The translations under genes and the position numbers were made by a program. A stretch of 64,000 nt of DNA from Sedimentisphaerales bacterium (GTDB taxonomy: Bacteria > Planctomycetota > Phycisphaerae > Sedimentisphaerales > Anaerobacaceae), in assembly GCA_016932835.1 (NCBI GenBank), contig JAFGCD010000155.1:1-64000 (forward strand), given 5' to 3'. Position 1 is the first letter of the stretch, and each line of letters begins with the position of its first letter. The notes beneath the pieces were generated by a model. The model was not told where the DNA came from. It saw only the letters and a program-made list of their open reading frames with translations, and did no database searches. Shown here piece after piece: positions 9,592 through 19,900 of the stretch.

Positions 9592-10536
9592 TTAGGAACA
9601 CTCACCCGCCTTGCCTGCACATCCGAGTACGTGAAGCTTGTGCTTAACCATTGCCTTGATCGCATCCCTGCCGGGGCCCAGATACTTGCGGGGGTCGAAC
9701 TCGCCCGGCTTCTCGGCAAAAACCTGTCTGATCTTCGCCGTCAGCGCAAGCCGAAGGTCCGTATCGATATTGACCTTGCACATCGCCATCTTGGACGCCT
9801 TCGTGACCATATCCTCCGGAACTCCCATGGTATGCGGCATATTACCGCCGTACTTGTTGATCAAATCAACGAATTCCTTGAGAACACTGCTCGAGCCGTG
9901 CATCACCAGTGGGAAGTTTGGAAGTCTCTTACCGATCTCCTCAATCACGTTGAAAGCCAGCTTCGGCTCGCTTTTGAACTTATACGCGCCGTGGCTCGTC
10001 CCGCATGCTATAGCAAGAGAATCGCAACCGCTTTTTTCGACGAACTCAACCGCCTGGTCGGGGTCGGCGATGTGCTTATCAACATCCTCGACGCCCACAA
10101 CGTCCTCTTCAATTCCGCCAAGCTGACCGAGCTCGGCCTCTACGACCACGTCGCGCGGATGCGCATACTCGCAAACCTGCTTTGTCAGGGCGATGTTCTC
10201 TTTGAAAGGCAGATTCGAGCCGTCGATCATGACCGACGTAAAACCGTCATCGACGAACTGTTTGCACGTCTCGAAGGTATCGCCGTGGTCGAGGTTTATC
10301 GCGACCGGAATATCGGGATTCTCTGCAACAACCACATCGATAATCGCCCTGAGATAACTGTTCTTGGCATATTCACGGGCGCCACGGGAGACCTGCAGGA
10401 TCAGCGGGGCCTTCTCCTCGGCCACGGCATCTATAATGCCCTGTGTTATCTCCATGTTGTTAACATTGAATGCTCCGACCGCATAGCCGTTTTTGTAGGC
10501 CATCTCAAACATCTTTTTTGTATTAACCAACGCCAT
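9592..10536 (-). CDS. fba: Class II fructose-1,6-bisphosphate aldolase
   Basis: A 314-residue zinc-dependent aldolase that interconverts fructose-1,6-bisphosphate with dihydroxyacetone phosphate and glyceraldehyde-3-phosphate. The barrel motifs are all visible: GAFNVNN near the start, the NLDHGDT zinc/catalytic segment near residue 82, EAELGQLGG carrying a zinc ligand, the ACGTSHGAYKF segment, and MHGSSS before the phosphate-binding loop. A close relative, tagatose-bisphosphate aldolase, cannot be fully excluded. The start is well supported by AAGGAG eight bases upstream of the ATG. It stands alone on the minus strand, 111 bases before the S41 peptidase gene and 227 bases after the LptD-like gene. 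Confidence 0.93.
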   Translation of the reverse strand: MALVNTKKMFEMAYKNGYAVGAFNVNNMEITQGIIDAVAEEKAPLILQVSRGAREYAKNSYLRAIIDVVVAENPDIPVAINLDHGDTFETCKQFVDDGFTSVMIDGSNLPFKENIALTKQVCEYAHPRDVVVEAELGQLGGIEEDVVGVEDVDKHIADPDQAVEFVEKSGCDSLAIACGTSHGAYKFKSEPKLAFNVIEEIGKRLPNFPLVMHGSSSVLKEFVDLINKYGGNMPHTMGVPEDMVTKASKMAMCKVNIDTDLRLALTAKIRQVFAEKPGEFDPRKYLGPGRDAIKAMVKHKLHVLGCAGKAGECS

Positions 10537-10763
10537 TTAATATGCTCCTTCTTGCTATACGAGGTTCTCACGAGTGATCGATTGCCGGGCTACAATGCCT
10601 GATAAACAATCACTACCTGTTAATCGACTATCAAAACAACTCACTTAACCATTCAGTAACGCCGCCAATGCCGATACTGCGGCTGATACACGGGGCAATC
10701 AGTTATTCACAGGTTTCTACCCGGCAAGGCCGACAGCGATTATTTCAAATCAATAATCGACTA
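10537..10763. other. Intergenic region between lptD-like gene and fba, with short direct repeat
   Basis: A 227-base AT-richer spacer that must hold the fba promoter on the minus strand. The 11-mer TAATCGACTAT occurs at 10621-10631 and again at 10754-10764, where its last base falls in the lptD-like stop codon. I see no strong terminator and no convincing -35/-10 pair. Confidence 0.4.
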
Positions 10764-13700
10764 TTAGTAACCGCCTGTCGAGCCCCCCATTTTCATATAC
10801 CGTCTCGGTCCCACTGAAAGATCGGAAACGCCCTGAGGCCACACACTCAACACGATCCCCTGCTCGTTAAGAGACTCGTCCGTCATGAATGTCAGGCCCC
10901 AGTACATCCTGTGATAACGCCTTATCAAGCTGATTTCACTGCCTATCGTCGCCCCGTAGTCGAAATCGATCTGCTGTGAGAATACGACGCTGTAGCGAGG
11001 GTCCAGCACATATGTAATCGCGAAAACAAACGCGTTCGAACCTTCCTGGAGCTTTAAGCCGCTGGTCGGGTCGTTTACGGTTATCCGCCTCAGATACCTG
11101 CTGCCGACATAGTAACTCAGATCGGGCCATCGCATACGGGAGAAGCCGATGTTGAACTGCTGCACGACGCCGCTCTGCATATCGTAGTTCATATCCGACA
11201 GCAAAGCGGTGGTATCGCTCAGCCGCCAGCTATAGTCGGCGCCAAAGTAGTTGCGCCTGACGCCGTACATCGAGGAGCTGCGCCTGTCAAGCTGGGGCAC
11301 GGAACTGCTGTACGTATTGACCATCGGGATAAACGGCTTATTCCATATAAACTGGTCGGCGCCAGCCGAAGCGCCGCCGGAATCATTGACAAATGTCACA
11401 TCCGTATTGAGCCGCATCCAGTCAACCGTCCGTCGTCTATCGCCGACGCCGCGCTTCGTTTGAAGCCTTTGCGATAAACCTACGTTCAGAATATCGCGTT
11501 GTTCGATCACCGACTCATTTTGGGTATAGCTGACCGCAGTCAAATGAGGCCTGACTACATGACGCAATTGATCCACGTCCAGAAGCCTCGACCTAGCATT
11601 CGGAAAAACCTTCCAATAGGGCTGTCTCGATATCCGAACACCCGTCTCCCCGTAGAAAACGTCGTCCTCTCGCCGGCCGGTCCCGCCGTCGATTTCCCTG
11701 TAGAACCCCATCCTGTCTTCATAGGCCATGGTTCCGGCGACGAACGGGACCACTTTTAGCTTGCCAAGGGTCAAAGGCATATCGACTTCGTTTCGAGTCG
11801 TCATGAAAGTGAAGAATTGCTCCGGACCGGGCAGGACTGTCGAAGAAGCATAACGCTGGCGAAACCGGCTGACCTGCGTATCACTGTAGAAAGTTAATCG
11901 GTCGTTGAAGAAAGATTGACCCGTCCAATGGAATTCGCCGGTAGGCACTTCTTCGAGCTTGTTGACAAAATCATTTATCCGCACTTTCGTAAGGAACGAC
12001 AGGCCCCAGTTGTCCTGGATGCGCTTGAGGTGCAGCAGGGTCTCCTGCTCCTTGCCTACGTTGAACTCGCTGCGATAGTAACTCTCGAGGAAGTTCATGT
12101 CCGACGAATAGCTGATTTCGCTCGTAAGCTGCCAGTTGTTGGCCAGGAACTGCCTGTGCTGCCACAGGAATCGACCGCGCAGGTCGCGATTGGGATCGAG
12201 ATTCTTGCGGGTTGTATGCCTGCCGAGCCGATCTTCGCCGCGATCGTCGATGATATAACCAAGCATATTGCCGAAATAGTTCTCGCGTGCATACTCGACC
12301 TCAATGCCCACCCCGACGCCCCGCTTGCTGTAATAATCCACCGCAAGCGTGCTTTCGGTGCCCTCCGGCTCCTCCAGGCCGAGCAGCCTGGCGAGATACC
12401 ATCGAGTCTCGGCGAGGTAGCCCCACCTGCTGCCGTGCCCGATATGAGCGCTCTTGAGCGGCGTGTCGGGTCTTTCGAGGTTGCTCCGCATGTGAGGCAG
12501 GTGCAGGATGGTCGTATCGTAAACGTTGAAGCGGACATCGTCCATCTCGGCGTCATAGCTGTTCTTGCCGGCGGAGCCTTTCTGCTGTTCATCGGCAGTT
12601 GTCGTGTCGGTAATGCTGATGCTGCGGACATCAAGTGACAGTTGTGGCTTGTGAAACTCGCTGGTCGTTACGGTGACATCCTCGGCGGTAAACTTGTTCT
12701 CGGCAACCTGACGCATCTCCTTGGCTCGTACGTAAATGGGAATCCCCTCTTTCGCGTTGAAATTCCTCATTTCCGCATTCTTCACGATCGCCCTTTTCTG
12801 CTCGAAATCGTAGTAAAGCTCATCGGCTCGAATAGTCCGCTGGCCGCTTGTCATCAGGACATCGCCGGAAAGATAAATGCCTTTGACGGCGCCCATTGCA
12901 AGCAGATCCTCTGTGGCGGTCTTGTCGTTGTTCGGGTCGAGCAAATCGGTCGAATAGAATATTACCGCGTAGTCGGCCTGGAGTTCGAGCAGGCCGCCTT
13001 TCTCGTCCTGTTTCTGCCACAGGTAGAATCGCCCGATCACCGTGGCGATATCCGTTCCGTCCGGCGATTTGGCTGAGGCCAACTTCGGATTGACCTCGCC
13101 GGCGGGTGAAATATTAACCGGATACCTGAACTTCGGTTCTTCCGGTTTTTCGACGTCGGGCTTGACGGGGCCGGGTTTTACAATCCCCGGCTCGACAGGT
13201 TCCGGCTTTACCGGCTCGGGCTTTGGAGCGTAGCCGACTATGTGGCTGGCGATCCCGGCCTCTTGCATGCCGTCAACAGCACTCTTGTAAAGTTCCAATT
13301 CCTGCGGGTCGCCTACATCTCTCTTGTCGGCTGAGACCAAGACTTCACCGCTGACGCTGAACCACACAACTTGCGCCTGGCCGCCGGCAACAGGTATCTG
13401 CCGTAAGTCGGTAGTAAGTGCCACGGTTCCTTTCCGAACGTTGACGCCCCCTCGCAGATACGCCATCGCCGTATAGACGCCTCGGTTCTGACCTGTATAT
13501 TCAGGCGCTACTCTGTCGAGCCAGACAACGCCGCTGCCGGCGGACAACTGGTTGTCCCCTATCGACATCGAGAGCCCGCCGTTGAAGACGAGGACATGCG
13601 ACCCGCCGGCCAGACGATGCACCATAACAGCCGGACCTTTGACGTGCAGGTCCTGGCCTGCAAATGCTTCGACTGCTTCGACCTGCTCGGCCTCTGCGGC

Positions 13701-13775
13701 CAGCAGGCTCGGCCGGCACAATACACAAGCCAGAACAAAAATGTAAGACCATTTCAATCGCATCATTGCTTTCAT
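10764..13775 (-). CDS. lptD: LptD-like outer-membrane LPS-assembly protein
   Basis: A large exported protein of about 1000 residues with an N-terminal signal peptide (YIFVLACVLCRPSLLAAEA). Residues about 25-200 form a beta-rich region of unclear family, followed by a Pro/Lys/Glu linker of repeated KPEPV/KPGPV units (about 206-242). Next comes an OstA-type beta-jellyroll region (segments such as MTSGQRTIRADELYYDFEQ and AIVKNAEMRNF), then a long C-terminal half with the aromatic strand pattern of a beta barrel (WGYLAETRWYLARLLG, YYVGSRYLRRI). This is the LptD plan, the barrel that inserts lipopolysaccharide into the outer membrane. No other lpt gene lies nearby. The extra N-terminal domain and linker are not typical of proteobacterial LptD. 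An MKAMMRLK start is used; either of the internal Met codons is possible. Confidence 0.72.
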   Translation of the reverse strand: MKAMMRLKWSYIFVLACVLCRPSLLAAEAEQVEAVEAFAGQDLHVKGPAVMVHRLAGGSHVLVFNGGLSMSIGDNQLSAGSGVVWLDRVAPEYTGQNRGVYTAMAYLRGGVNVRKGTVALTTDLRQIPVAGGQAQVVWFSVSGEVLVSADKRDVGDPQELELYKSAVDGMQEAGIASHIVGYAPKPEPVKPEPVEPGIVKPGPVKPDVEKPEEPKFRYPVNISPAGEVNPKLASAKSPDGTDIATVIGRFYLWQKQDEKGGLLELQADYAVIFYSTDLLDPNNDKTATEDLLAMGAVKGIYLSGDVLMTSGQRTIRADELYYDFEQKRAIVKNAEMRNFNAKEGIPIYVRAKEMRQVAENKFTAEDVTVTTSEFHKPQLSLDVRSISITDTTTADEQQKGSAGKNSYDAEMDDVRFNVYDTTILHLPHMRSNLERPDTPLKSAHIGHGSRWGYLAETRWYLARLLGLEEPEGTESTLAVDYYSKRGVGVGIEVEYARENYFGNMLGYIIDDRGEDRLGRHTTRKNLDPNRDLRGRFLWQHRQFLANNWQLTSEISYSSDMNFLESYYRSEFNVGKEQETLLHLKRIQDNWGLSFLTKVRINDFVNKLEEVPTGEFHWTGQSFFNDRLTFYSDTQVSRFRQRYASSTVLPGPEQFFTFMTTRNEVDMPLTLGKLKVVPFVAGTMAYEDRMGFYREIDGGTGRREDDVFYGETGVRISRQPYWKVFPNARSRLLDVDQLRHVVRPHLTAVSYTQNESVIEQRDILNVGLSQRLQTKRGVGDRRRTVDWMRLNTDVTFVNDSGGASAGADQFIWNKPFIPMVNTYSSSVPQLDRRSSSMYGVRRNYFGADYSWRLSDTTALLSDMNYDMQSGVVQQFNIGFSRMRWPDLSYYVGSRYLRRITVNDPTSGLKLQEGSNAFVFAITYVLDPRYSVVFSQQIDFDYGATIGSEISLIRRYHRMYWGLTFMTDESLNEQGIVLSVWPQGVSDLSVGPRRYMKMGGSTGGY

Positions 13776-13893
13776 TTTGCGTCTCCGGCTTAGGAACTGC
13801 CGAGACCCATATTACGCAAACATTTACTTCCCGCAGATTATAGCCCTTTATCGCTGCAAGGCCAGCAAAAAGACACCCAATAATAGCGATTAC

Positions 13894-13922
13894 TTGACTT
13901 ATTCGGGCCTTTTCTGTAAAAC
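13894..13922 (+). promoter_or_regulatory. Candidate sigma-70 promoter for the 13997 gene
   Basis: TTGACT at 13894-13899 and TAAAAC at 13917-13922 are separated by 17 bases. The -35 is good and the -10 is weak. It lies about 75 bases before the 90-residue gene. Confidence 0.3.
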
Positions 13923-13996
13923 CCCATCAAAACCGTATTAAGATAACACCGCTGATTCGGTCAAGAGCCTCAGTCAGCCGAAGGAAGGACCGGTGG

Positions 13997-14269
13997 ATGC
14001 CCGCAAAACAGTATTCCAACTACCAGAAATCCCTTATTTCCGGTTACTATGCCAATCTCGATACAATTCTCCTGCAGAAACTTGGCGAGTTGGTTACCGA
14101 GCTCTATCTCGCCGAGAAGAAGACCCGCAGGGACCAGCTTTGGAAAAGGGCTGAAAAGGCCATGGTGAAGCTCAAAATCCCGCCGGCCATTATCAACCAT
14201 ATCACCAAGGACCGAAACGTGGAGGTCCTCGCCAAGAACTTGAAGGAATGGCTGACTGCCGATAAATAA
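13997..14269 (+). CDS. Small conserved-looking protein of unknown function
   Basis: A 90-residue, highly charged and mostly helical protein with no signal peptide or membrane segment (for example LGELVTELYLAEKKTRRDQLW). The sequence reads like a real cytoplasmic protein: it lacks the arginine/proline/serine-rich composition of the out-of-frame stretches nearby. GGAAGGA lies upstream at about 9-12 bases from the ATG. It precedes the PilT-type ATPase gene by 127 bases on the same strand, so the two may be cotranscribed, but nothing in the sequence ties it to pilus function. I do not recognise the family. Confidence 0.7.
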   Translation: MPAKQYSNYQKSLISGYYANLDTILLQKLGELVTELYLAEKKTRRDQLWKRAEKAMVKLKIPPAIINHITKDRNVEVLAKNLKEWLTADK

Positions 14270-14396
14270 GAAGTAGCAGGCCTGTCTATACGGAGAAAAT
14301 CTCGCTTTTGCCGCTTGTGCGGCCTCGATATTTTGCCGATATTATAGTAAATCAGCCGAAAGAGCGTTCCTTCGTCCATTGTGCCTGGAGGCGTAA

Positions 14397-15533
14397 ATGA
14401 AAGAAGAATATTCTGCATCTGCCAAAGTCTATTCCGCTCCCGGACTCGGAGAGTTCAGCCTCCTTGACCTGCTCGCTTACTTCCAGGAGCACGGCGCCAT
14501 GCGTGTTTCTGATCTGCACATCAAAGTCGGCGCGCCGCCGACCTATCGTATCGACGGCAATCTCGTAAGGCTGAAAGGCCCCGCCGTAACGCCGGAACTG
14601 GCCAGGCAGTTGATCTATCCCTTCATGAGCGAGGAAAAGACGCAGAAGCTAAACGTCCAGCACAGCATCGACTGCTCTTACAGACTCGGCTCACTTCAGT
14701 TTCGCATTAATGTCTTCAAGGATAACGACGGCCTGGCTGCGGCGATCCGCGCGCTGTCGCTCGATATACCGAAGATTGAAGAGATCGGTTTCCCAAATAC
14801 GGTCTGGGAAGATATTGTTGACCTTAAGCACGGACTGGTCCTGATGACCGGCGTCACCGGGGCCGGAAAATCCACCACTATCGCTTCTCTTGTTGGTCAA
14901 ATCGCCGAGAAGAAAGCCTGTAGAATAATCACCATAGAAGACCCCATCGAGTATCTCCTGCCGCAGAAGCAGTCGATAATATCGCAACGGGAGGTCGGCA
15001 AAGATGTCAAGAGCTTCCTGCAGGGACTGAGAGAAATGCTCCGAGAAGACCCCGATGTAATATTCGTAGGAGAAATGAGAGACCCGGAGACCATCGCAAT
15101 GACACTCATGGCCGCGGAAACCGGACACCTGGTCTTCTCGACCCTCCACACAAGGGACGCGATCGGGAGTATCACCAGAATCCTCGATTACTTCCCCGCA
15201 GGCAGACAGGCCGAGGTAAGGAATCAGCTTTCGCTCGGGCTTGCGTATATCATCAGCCAGAAACTCGTGCCCCGAAAAGACGGACAAGGCAGACTGATTG
15301 CGATGGAGATTCTCAACAACAACTACGCCTGCGCCAACCTCATCCGCACGGGAAAAATCGAGCAGATGTACTCGCAACTGCAAACGAAGACGCGCAACAG
15401 GCCCGACGAGAAGATGATTACTCTCGAAAAGCACCTTTCAATGCTCGTCAAGCAGGGCAGGGTCGAACTGCTCGAGGCCAGAAAGTGGGCCAACAATATC
15501 AAGACATTCACCGATGCGATGCAGCAGGACTGA
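14397..15533 (+). CDS. pilT: PilT-type type IV pilus retraction ATPase
   Basis: A 378-residue hexameric secretion-type ATPase. The N-terminal PAS-like half contains LHIKVGAPPTYRIDG; the AIRAL box lies near 116-120; Walker A GVTGAGKST spans about 152-160; an Asp box and Walker B follow (ITIEDPIEYL, EDPDVIFVGEMRD), and the His box is GHLVFSTLHTRDAIG. These features place it with PilT/PilU rather than with the GspE/PilB assembly ATPases, which are longer and carry a tetracysteine motif. Role: disassembly of pilin filaments, driving pilus retraction. GGAGG sits five bases before the ATG. No pilin or other pil gene adjoins it; the T2SS genes 11 kb away have their own GspE. Confidence 0.9.
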   Translation: MKEEYSASAKVYSAPGLGEFSLLDLLAYFQEHGAMRVSDLHIKVGAPPTYRIDGNLVRLKGPAVTPELARQLIYPFMSEEKTQKLNVQHSIDCSYRLGSLQFRINVFKDNDGLAAAIRALSLDIPKIEEIGFPNTVWEDIVDLKHGLVLMTGVTGAGKSTTIASLVGQIAEKKACRIITIEDPIEYLLPQKQSIISQREVGKDVKSFLQGLREMLREDPDVIFVGEMRDPETIAMTLMAAETGHLVFSTLHTRDAIGSITRILDYFPAGRQAEVRNQLSLGLAYIISQKLVPRKDGQGRLIAMEILNNNYACANLIRTGKIEQMYSQLQTKTRNRPDEKMITLEKHLSMLVKQGRVELLEARKWANNIKTFTDAMQQD

Positions 15534-15645
15534 CGTCGCGAACAAAACCAGGCCGTTCGAAATCCTCTCTACCGCGCCACACGGATAAGGAAATACGGTT
15601 TTGCCCCCCCGTGTGAAGCCGAGATTGCTCACTTATCCGCCCCGG
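15534..15645. other. Convergent intergenic region with imperfect hairpin
   Basis: The spacer between the pilT stop and the stop of the minus-strand propeller gene contains CACACGG (15578-15584) and its complement CCGTGTG (15609-15615), plus GGATAAG (15583-15589) and CTTATCC (15632-15638). The loops are long and no T-run follows, so a terminator role is only possible. Confidence 0.3.
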
Positions 15646-16938
15646 TTAAGGCGCTTTGACGCTGTAGCACAAAAGCTTGTCGTGATAGCGGAGATACAAT
15701 CGTCCGCCGACCAGGACGGGGTGCGCCCATGCGTCATTTACGGGTTTGTCGGCGAGGCTGAATCGTCCGAGGGTCCTCAGGCCGTCCGTTCCCGCCTCCA
15801 GCAGGCCAACATCGCCTTTTTCGTCGAGGCAATACAGCCGATTGTCGGCGTAGATTGCGGCCCCGGTAGTGAAATCCTTCGATTCGTATTTTGTCTCTCC
15901 CGTTTTCCAGTCAACGCCGAACCACCACTTGGATTTTTTATAACCTGAGGTGAACAGGATTCCATCGGCAACGACGCCGCTGCCGGTCACCGTATCGAGT
16001 AACATGTTCGTCCAAACGTGTTCGGCTGAAATTCCCCTGCCGTCCGCCGTCAGCCTGTACTGCCTGCCGTGCTCGCCGTAAGGGGTGACATAATATATAA
16101 AGCCGGCATCGTAAACAGGCGTGGAGACATTCGTGGCGAACCTGTTTTCCAAGGGGACCGTCCAGAGCAACTCGCCGGAATCGGCATCGACGGCGAAGCC
16201 GAGAGTCCCCGAGCAATTAGAGATCACCCGACGCCCGTTCTGCTCAAACAGAATCGGCGAACAGTAACTGGGTTGTTCATCGCCGACGGGCTTTGTCGTC
16301 CAGACAACCTCCCCGTTCCGTTTATCCAGCGCGGCTATCAGGGTCTTCTTTCCGCCCGGCGTGACAATCACCCGCTCGCCGTCCACGAGCAGACACTCGC
16401 TCAGAGCCCAGGTGATATTCTTACCCCCGAACTCATCGAGAATACTCACGGCCCAAAACTCCTTGCCGGAGACCGCATCCAAACAGGCTAAACGGCCGTG
16501 CGCGTTGAGGTTATACACCCGGCCATCTGAAAATGCACAGCACGCCCTCGCGCCTGGAAACGATTTTTTCCACGAAGCTCCGTTCTTCACGGCCCACTGC
16601 CGTCGACCTTCGGTATTGAACGCGAATACCATCAGGTCGTCACCTATATCACCAGTGATGTATATCCTATCACCTACAATTATAGGGCAAGACCATCCCT
16701 TTCCGAGCCCGTCTATGGTCCACAGCAGTTCGGGGCCGCCTTGCGGCCAGGTTTGCAGCAACCCTTTCTCATCGGAGATGCCGTCGCGTCGAGGCCCGCG
16801 CCACTGAGGCCAGCCCGGTTCGGGCGAGGGGATCAACCCGTCGGCGGCTGTGGCTGCGGCAATCGCCCCGGCCAGAAGAAGACTCATTATCGCCGGGCGC
16901 ATCAGGTATCTTATTTCTCTCGTATGACGGCTTCTCAT
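15646..16938 (-). CDS. PQQ-type beta-propeller repeat protein (secreted)
   Basis: An exported protein of about 430 residues with a signal peptide (IMSLLLAGAIAAATAADG). The mature start PGWPQWRGPRRDGIS and the repeated Trp-containing strands (LLWTIDGLGKGWSCP, VVWTTKPVG, LLWTVPLEN) are typical of PQQ-like eight-bladed propellers of the planctomycete kind, which often lack a proven cofactor. The ATG at 16938 overlaps the stop of the HzsA-like gene as ATGA, so the two are translationally coupled and probably function together at the periplasmic face or cell surface. A longer in-frame start at 16950 or 16992 is possible but would run deeper into the upstream gene. Whether it is a dehydrogenase or a structural/binding propeller cannot be told. 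Confidence 0.85.
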   Translation of the reverse strand: MRSRHTREIRYLMRPAIMSLLLAGAIAAATAADGLIPSPEPGWPQWRGPRRDGISDEKGLLQTWPQGGPELLWTIDGLGKGWSCPIIVGDRIYITGDIGDDLMVFAFNTEGRRQWAVKNGASWKKSFPGARACCAFSDGRVYNLNAHGRLACLDAVSGKEFWAVSILDEFGGKNITWALSECLLVDGERVIVTPGGKKTLIAALDKRNGEVVWTTKPVGDEQPSYCSPILFEQNGRRVISNCSGTLGFAVDADSGELLWTVPLENRFATNVSTPVYDAGFIYYVTPYGEHGRQYRLTADGRGISAEHVWTNMLLDTVTGSGVVADGILFTSGYKKSKWWFGVDWKTGETKYESKDFTTGAAIYADNRLYCLDEKGDVGLLEAGTDGLRTLGRFSLADKPVNDAWAHPVLVGGRLYLRYHDKLLCYSVKAP

Positions 16939-19900
16939 TTGCTCACCCATTGTTTTTGAAGTGTTATCAGGTCCCGTCTCGGATGCTCCCACGACTTTTC
17001 CACCGCATCATTAACAAGTCCGAGTACTGTCCGGTAGTCCGGGTCGTTGCAATCGGTATAAACTGCCTGGCCGCACGCGGCTGTTCCGCCTGCCGATTCT
17101 GCCAGAGGCGCCGCCAGAAACAGGCTTTGGTCGGGCCGGTAGATGTCCACCCAGTCGAGTCGCGTCACATCGGAAGTCTTGTGGCATGCGCTGCAGCGTT
17201 TTTCGTGAACAGTCTTGATGCTGTCGAGCAGCGCGGCATCGGCGGGCAGGCTATAGGCCGCCTGTTTCTGCCGTTTATCAACGAACCGATCGTGATACGG
17301 CGCATTGCCGTCGATCCATGTCACCAATCGGAGCCATTCGGCCCGGCTGAGATTTGCGCGCTTGGCGCATGGCCCGCTTCGCAAAACCTCCACCAGCCTG
17401 CTTTTGTGCGACCCGAATTCGAGGGGCTGCGTGACGCGGGAATCGCCCTGCACTTCGGACCAGCAGACGAGCTTATGCTGTATGATGGTCTCGAAGGCCC
17501 GATTGAATCCGTAGCCTGGAATGTATGTCGAATGTCCCGGTCCCTGCCTCGGGCCCGCCGTGAGGCCGCCGTAGAAATCCAGTCCGCCGGCAGGGCTCAA
17601 TCCGCTGTGGCAGGTCACGCAATGCTCGTCGAGGATCGGCTGAATGTCACGCAGGAAGCTGATGGGCTGCCGGCCCCAGGCAGGCGGCGTCGGGTCCAGC
17701 GGCTCCCGACGCAGGGCAAGCGGAATTCGTGTATTGTGCCGCCTGGGGGCTTCTTCCCGCGTTTCGTGACAGCCCACGCAACCGCGGACCTCCCCGGGCT
17801 GAAAGCTGATAAACGAGCGCATCCGCCGAAGCTCCATGTGATTCTTGTCCAGCAGTTGAAAATAGACGGGCGTATCGGCCGGCACGCGGAAATGGACGCT
17901 GCCGTCGCTCTCAATGGGCGCCGTTCCTATGACACGCACCGGCGTCCAGTTGTTTGGGTAGGCCTTCTCCGTGTATCGATGCCCGCCGAACTTATTATCG
18001 TACGGCCATCGCAATCTTTCGGAAATCCGCAAGTAGCGCGCCTGCCCGGCAGCGACGCCATCGACCCCGTATGTCGCATTGGCCACGGAGCAGATAGCAT
18101 ACGACTCGTTTGGGTCGGTCATATCCGGCAGGACAGGCGGCCTCGGACGCACCTTGAGCGGTATCGGGGTGAAACTCGAAATATCGCCGTCGCGGTAGAG
18201 CAGCTCCTTTGTCCCGAATACGTCGATAAGATATATCCCGTACCCAGCCGGGGAGGTCTGGTCGTTCGAGTAGGAATAGCACGCCAGAAAATACTTCTCC
18301 GAGAGCGGCCAAACTGTCGTATAGTACCCGCCGCTGTCGAAGACGCCGCCTTGGTCAACCGTGCTGCCCGACATACCCCCTTCGGGAGGGCTGACTCCGG
18401 GCGTAACAATTTTGATTCCCTTCGGGCTGTTCATTCCCGCACTGGGGGTTACGACGACCACGGGCCCTGTTGCAAGGGTATGATGGCCCGCAGCGACGGC
18501 CGAGAGCTTGCTGGTTCCGAGTCCCGGAATCGAGCGGGCATCCTCGATTGCCCAAGGGTCGTTGAAATGCTGCTTAAACAGTGCGTCGGCTCCGGTTCCG
18601 TCCGGCCGAATCACCCAGATCGACTGAATGTGCGCCCAGCCTCGCTCCTGGTACTCCCACCGCGTATAGCCGATTGTCCCGTCGGCGAGGGTGTGAGGCA
18701 GATAATCGCCGTCTTTCGAGACGCTCAGCCAGCGGATACTGCTGCCGTCAGGCTTGCACGAGAAGAGGTTGCACGACGTCTCGTCCTTATCGTACTCATT
18801 GCATTGCAGGGAACAGCCGCACCGTTCGGATACGAATACGATGTCTCCGTTGGGGGCGTATGTCGGGTCAAGATCGCTCCATTGACCGTCGGTGATTTGA
18901 CGAAGGCCGGTCCCGTCGATATTGACTTCGAATATGTGAATCGGCTCTTCCGTTCGCCGAAGATCGTAGTTCGTCACCCTGTCCTTCCATCCTTCGGGAG
19001 GGTCATTGCTCCCGGCCTTGGCGTAGCCGAAGACTACACGATCGGCGTCCCACCATAGATCGATTCCGCGGACATGTCCGGGCCCGAGTGTGCCGTTGAG
19101 GATTTGGCGCACTTTGGGTTCTGCTTCGGGTCCCGCCATCGTCAGCACACAGATATCGCCGCCCGGCCGGGACACCCAGGGCATATGATTCAGGCATATA
19201 TCCGGATATGTTTCCTGAGTGAATCGCTTGACGAAAAGCAGCTCGGCGAAATCGAGCAGCGGATTCGCAAATGCAAGCTCTCGTACAACCCGCCTGACTT
19301 CAAAATACAACTTTCGCCGAACTTCGTCGGCGGCCTTCGAATCGAGCTTGCTGTAATCATCTTCCAACCCGTCCAGTTGCGCCTCATACTCCTTGGTTCG
19401 CACCGACATTCGACGCATATCGCCGGCGAGCCGCCGGCCTCGCTCCAGGAAATGCTCTATAGGATAGGCTGCGGCAGGGGCCGCGTTGTCCCTGCCTTTT
19501 GCGGTTGACCAGGGACTTGTGCTGCTCTGATCGACGGGCCTGCCCAGCGCCAGGTTGACATTAGGCTTGGCGGGGGCGTAGATTTCGACTTCGTCGAGGT
19601 GGAAGAAAATCGGCGCTTCACTCGGAATCATCAATCGCACGTACCTAGCTGAGATACCCTCGCCCTCGAAGCGGACATCCAGGGGCTCGGCCTGAGCGAT
19701 GCCGCCGAAAAATTTACCCCCGTTGCGATGCCGAACACTCCAGTCGTTGCCGTCGTCGGACGTGAGGATTATCAGGTTGTCGGCGTTGTGCAAGCCCGGC
19801 GCATAGTCCAGCCGATTATAGACAACGATTCTCGAAATACGAATCGGCTCGGAAGCCAGTTCGACCTGCCACCACGGGTTCGCTTGGTGGCCGACGTGGA

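Noticed and set aside
9511..10602. 363-codon open stretch on the plus strand opposite fba
   Set aside because: The minus-strand aldolase is unmistakable; the antisense product has shadow composition.
16950..19058. 702-codon open stretch on the plus strand opposite the HzsA-like gene
   Set aside because: It lacks a ribosome-binding site and domain motifs and is rich in Arg, Val and Ala as expected for an antisense shadow; the minus-strand gene has clear domains and heme motifs.
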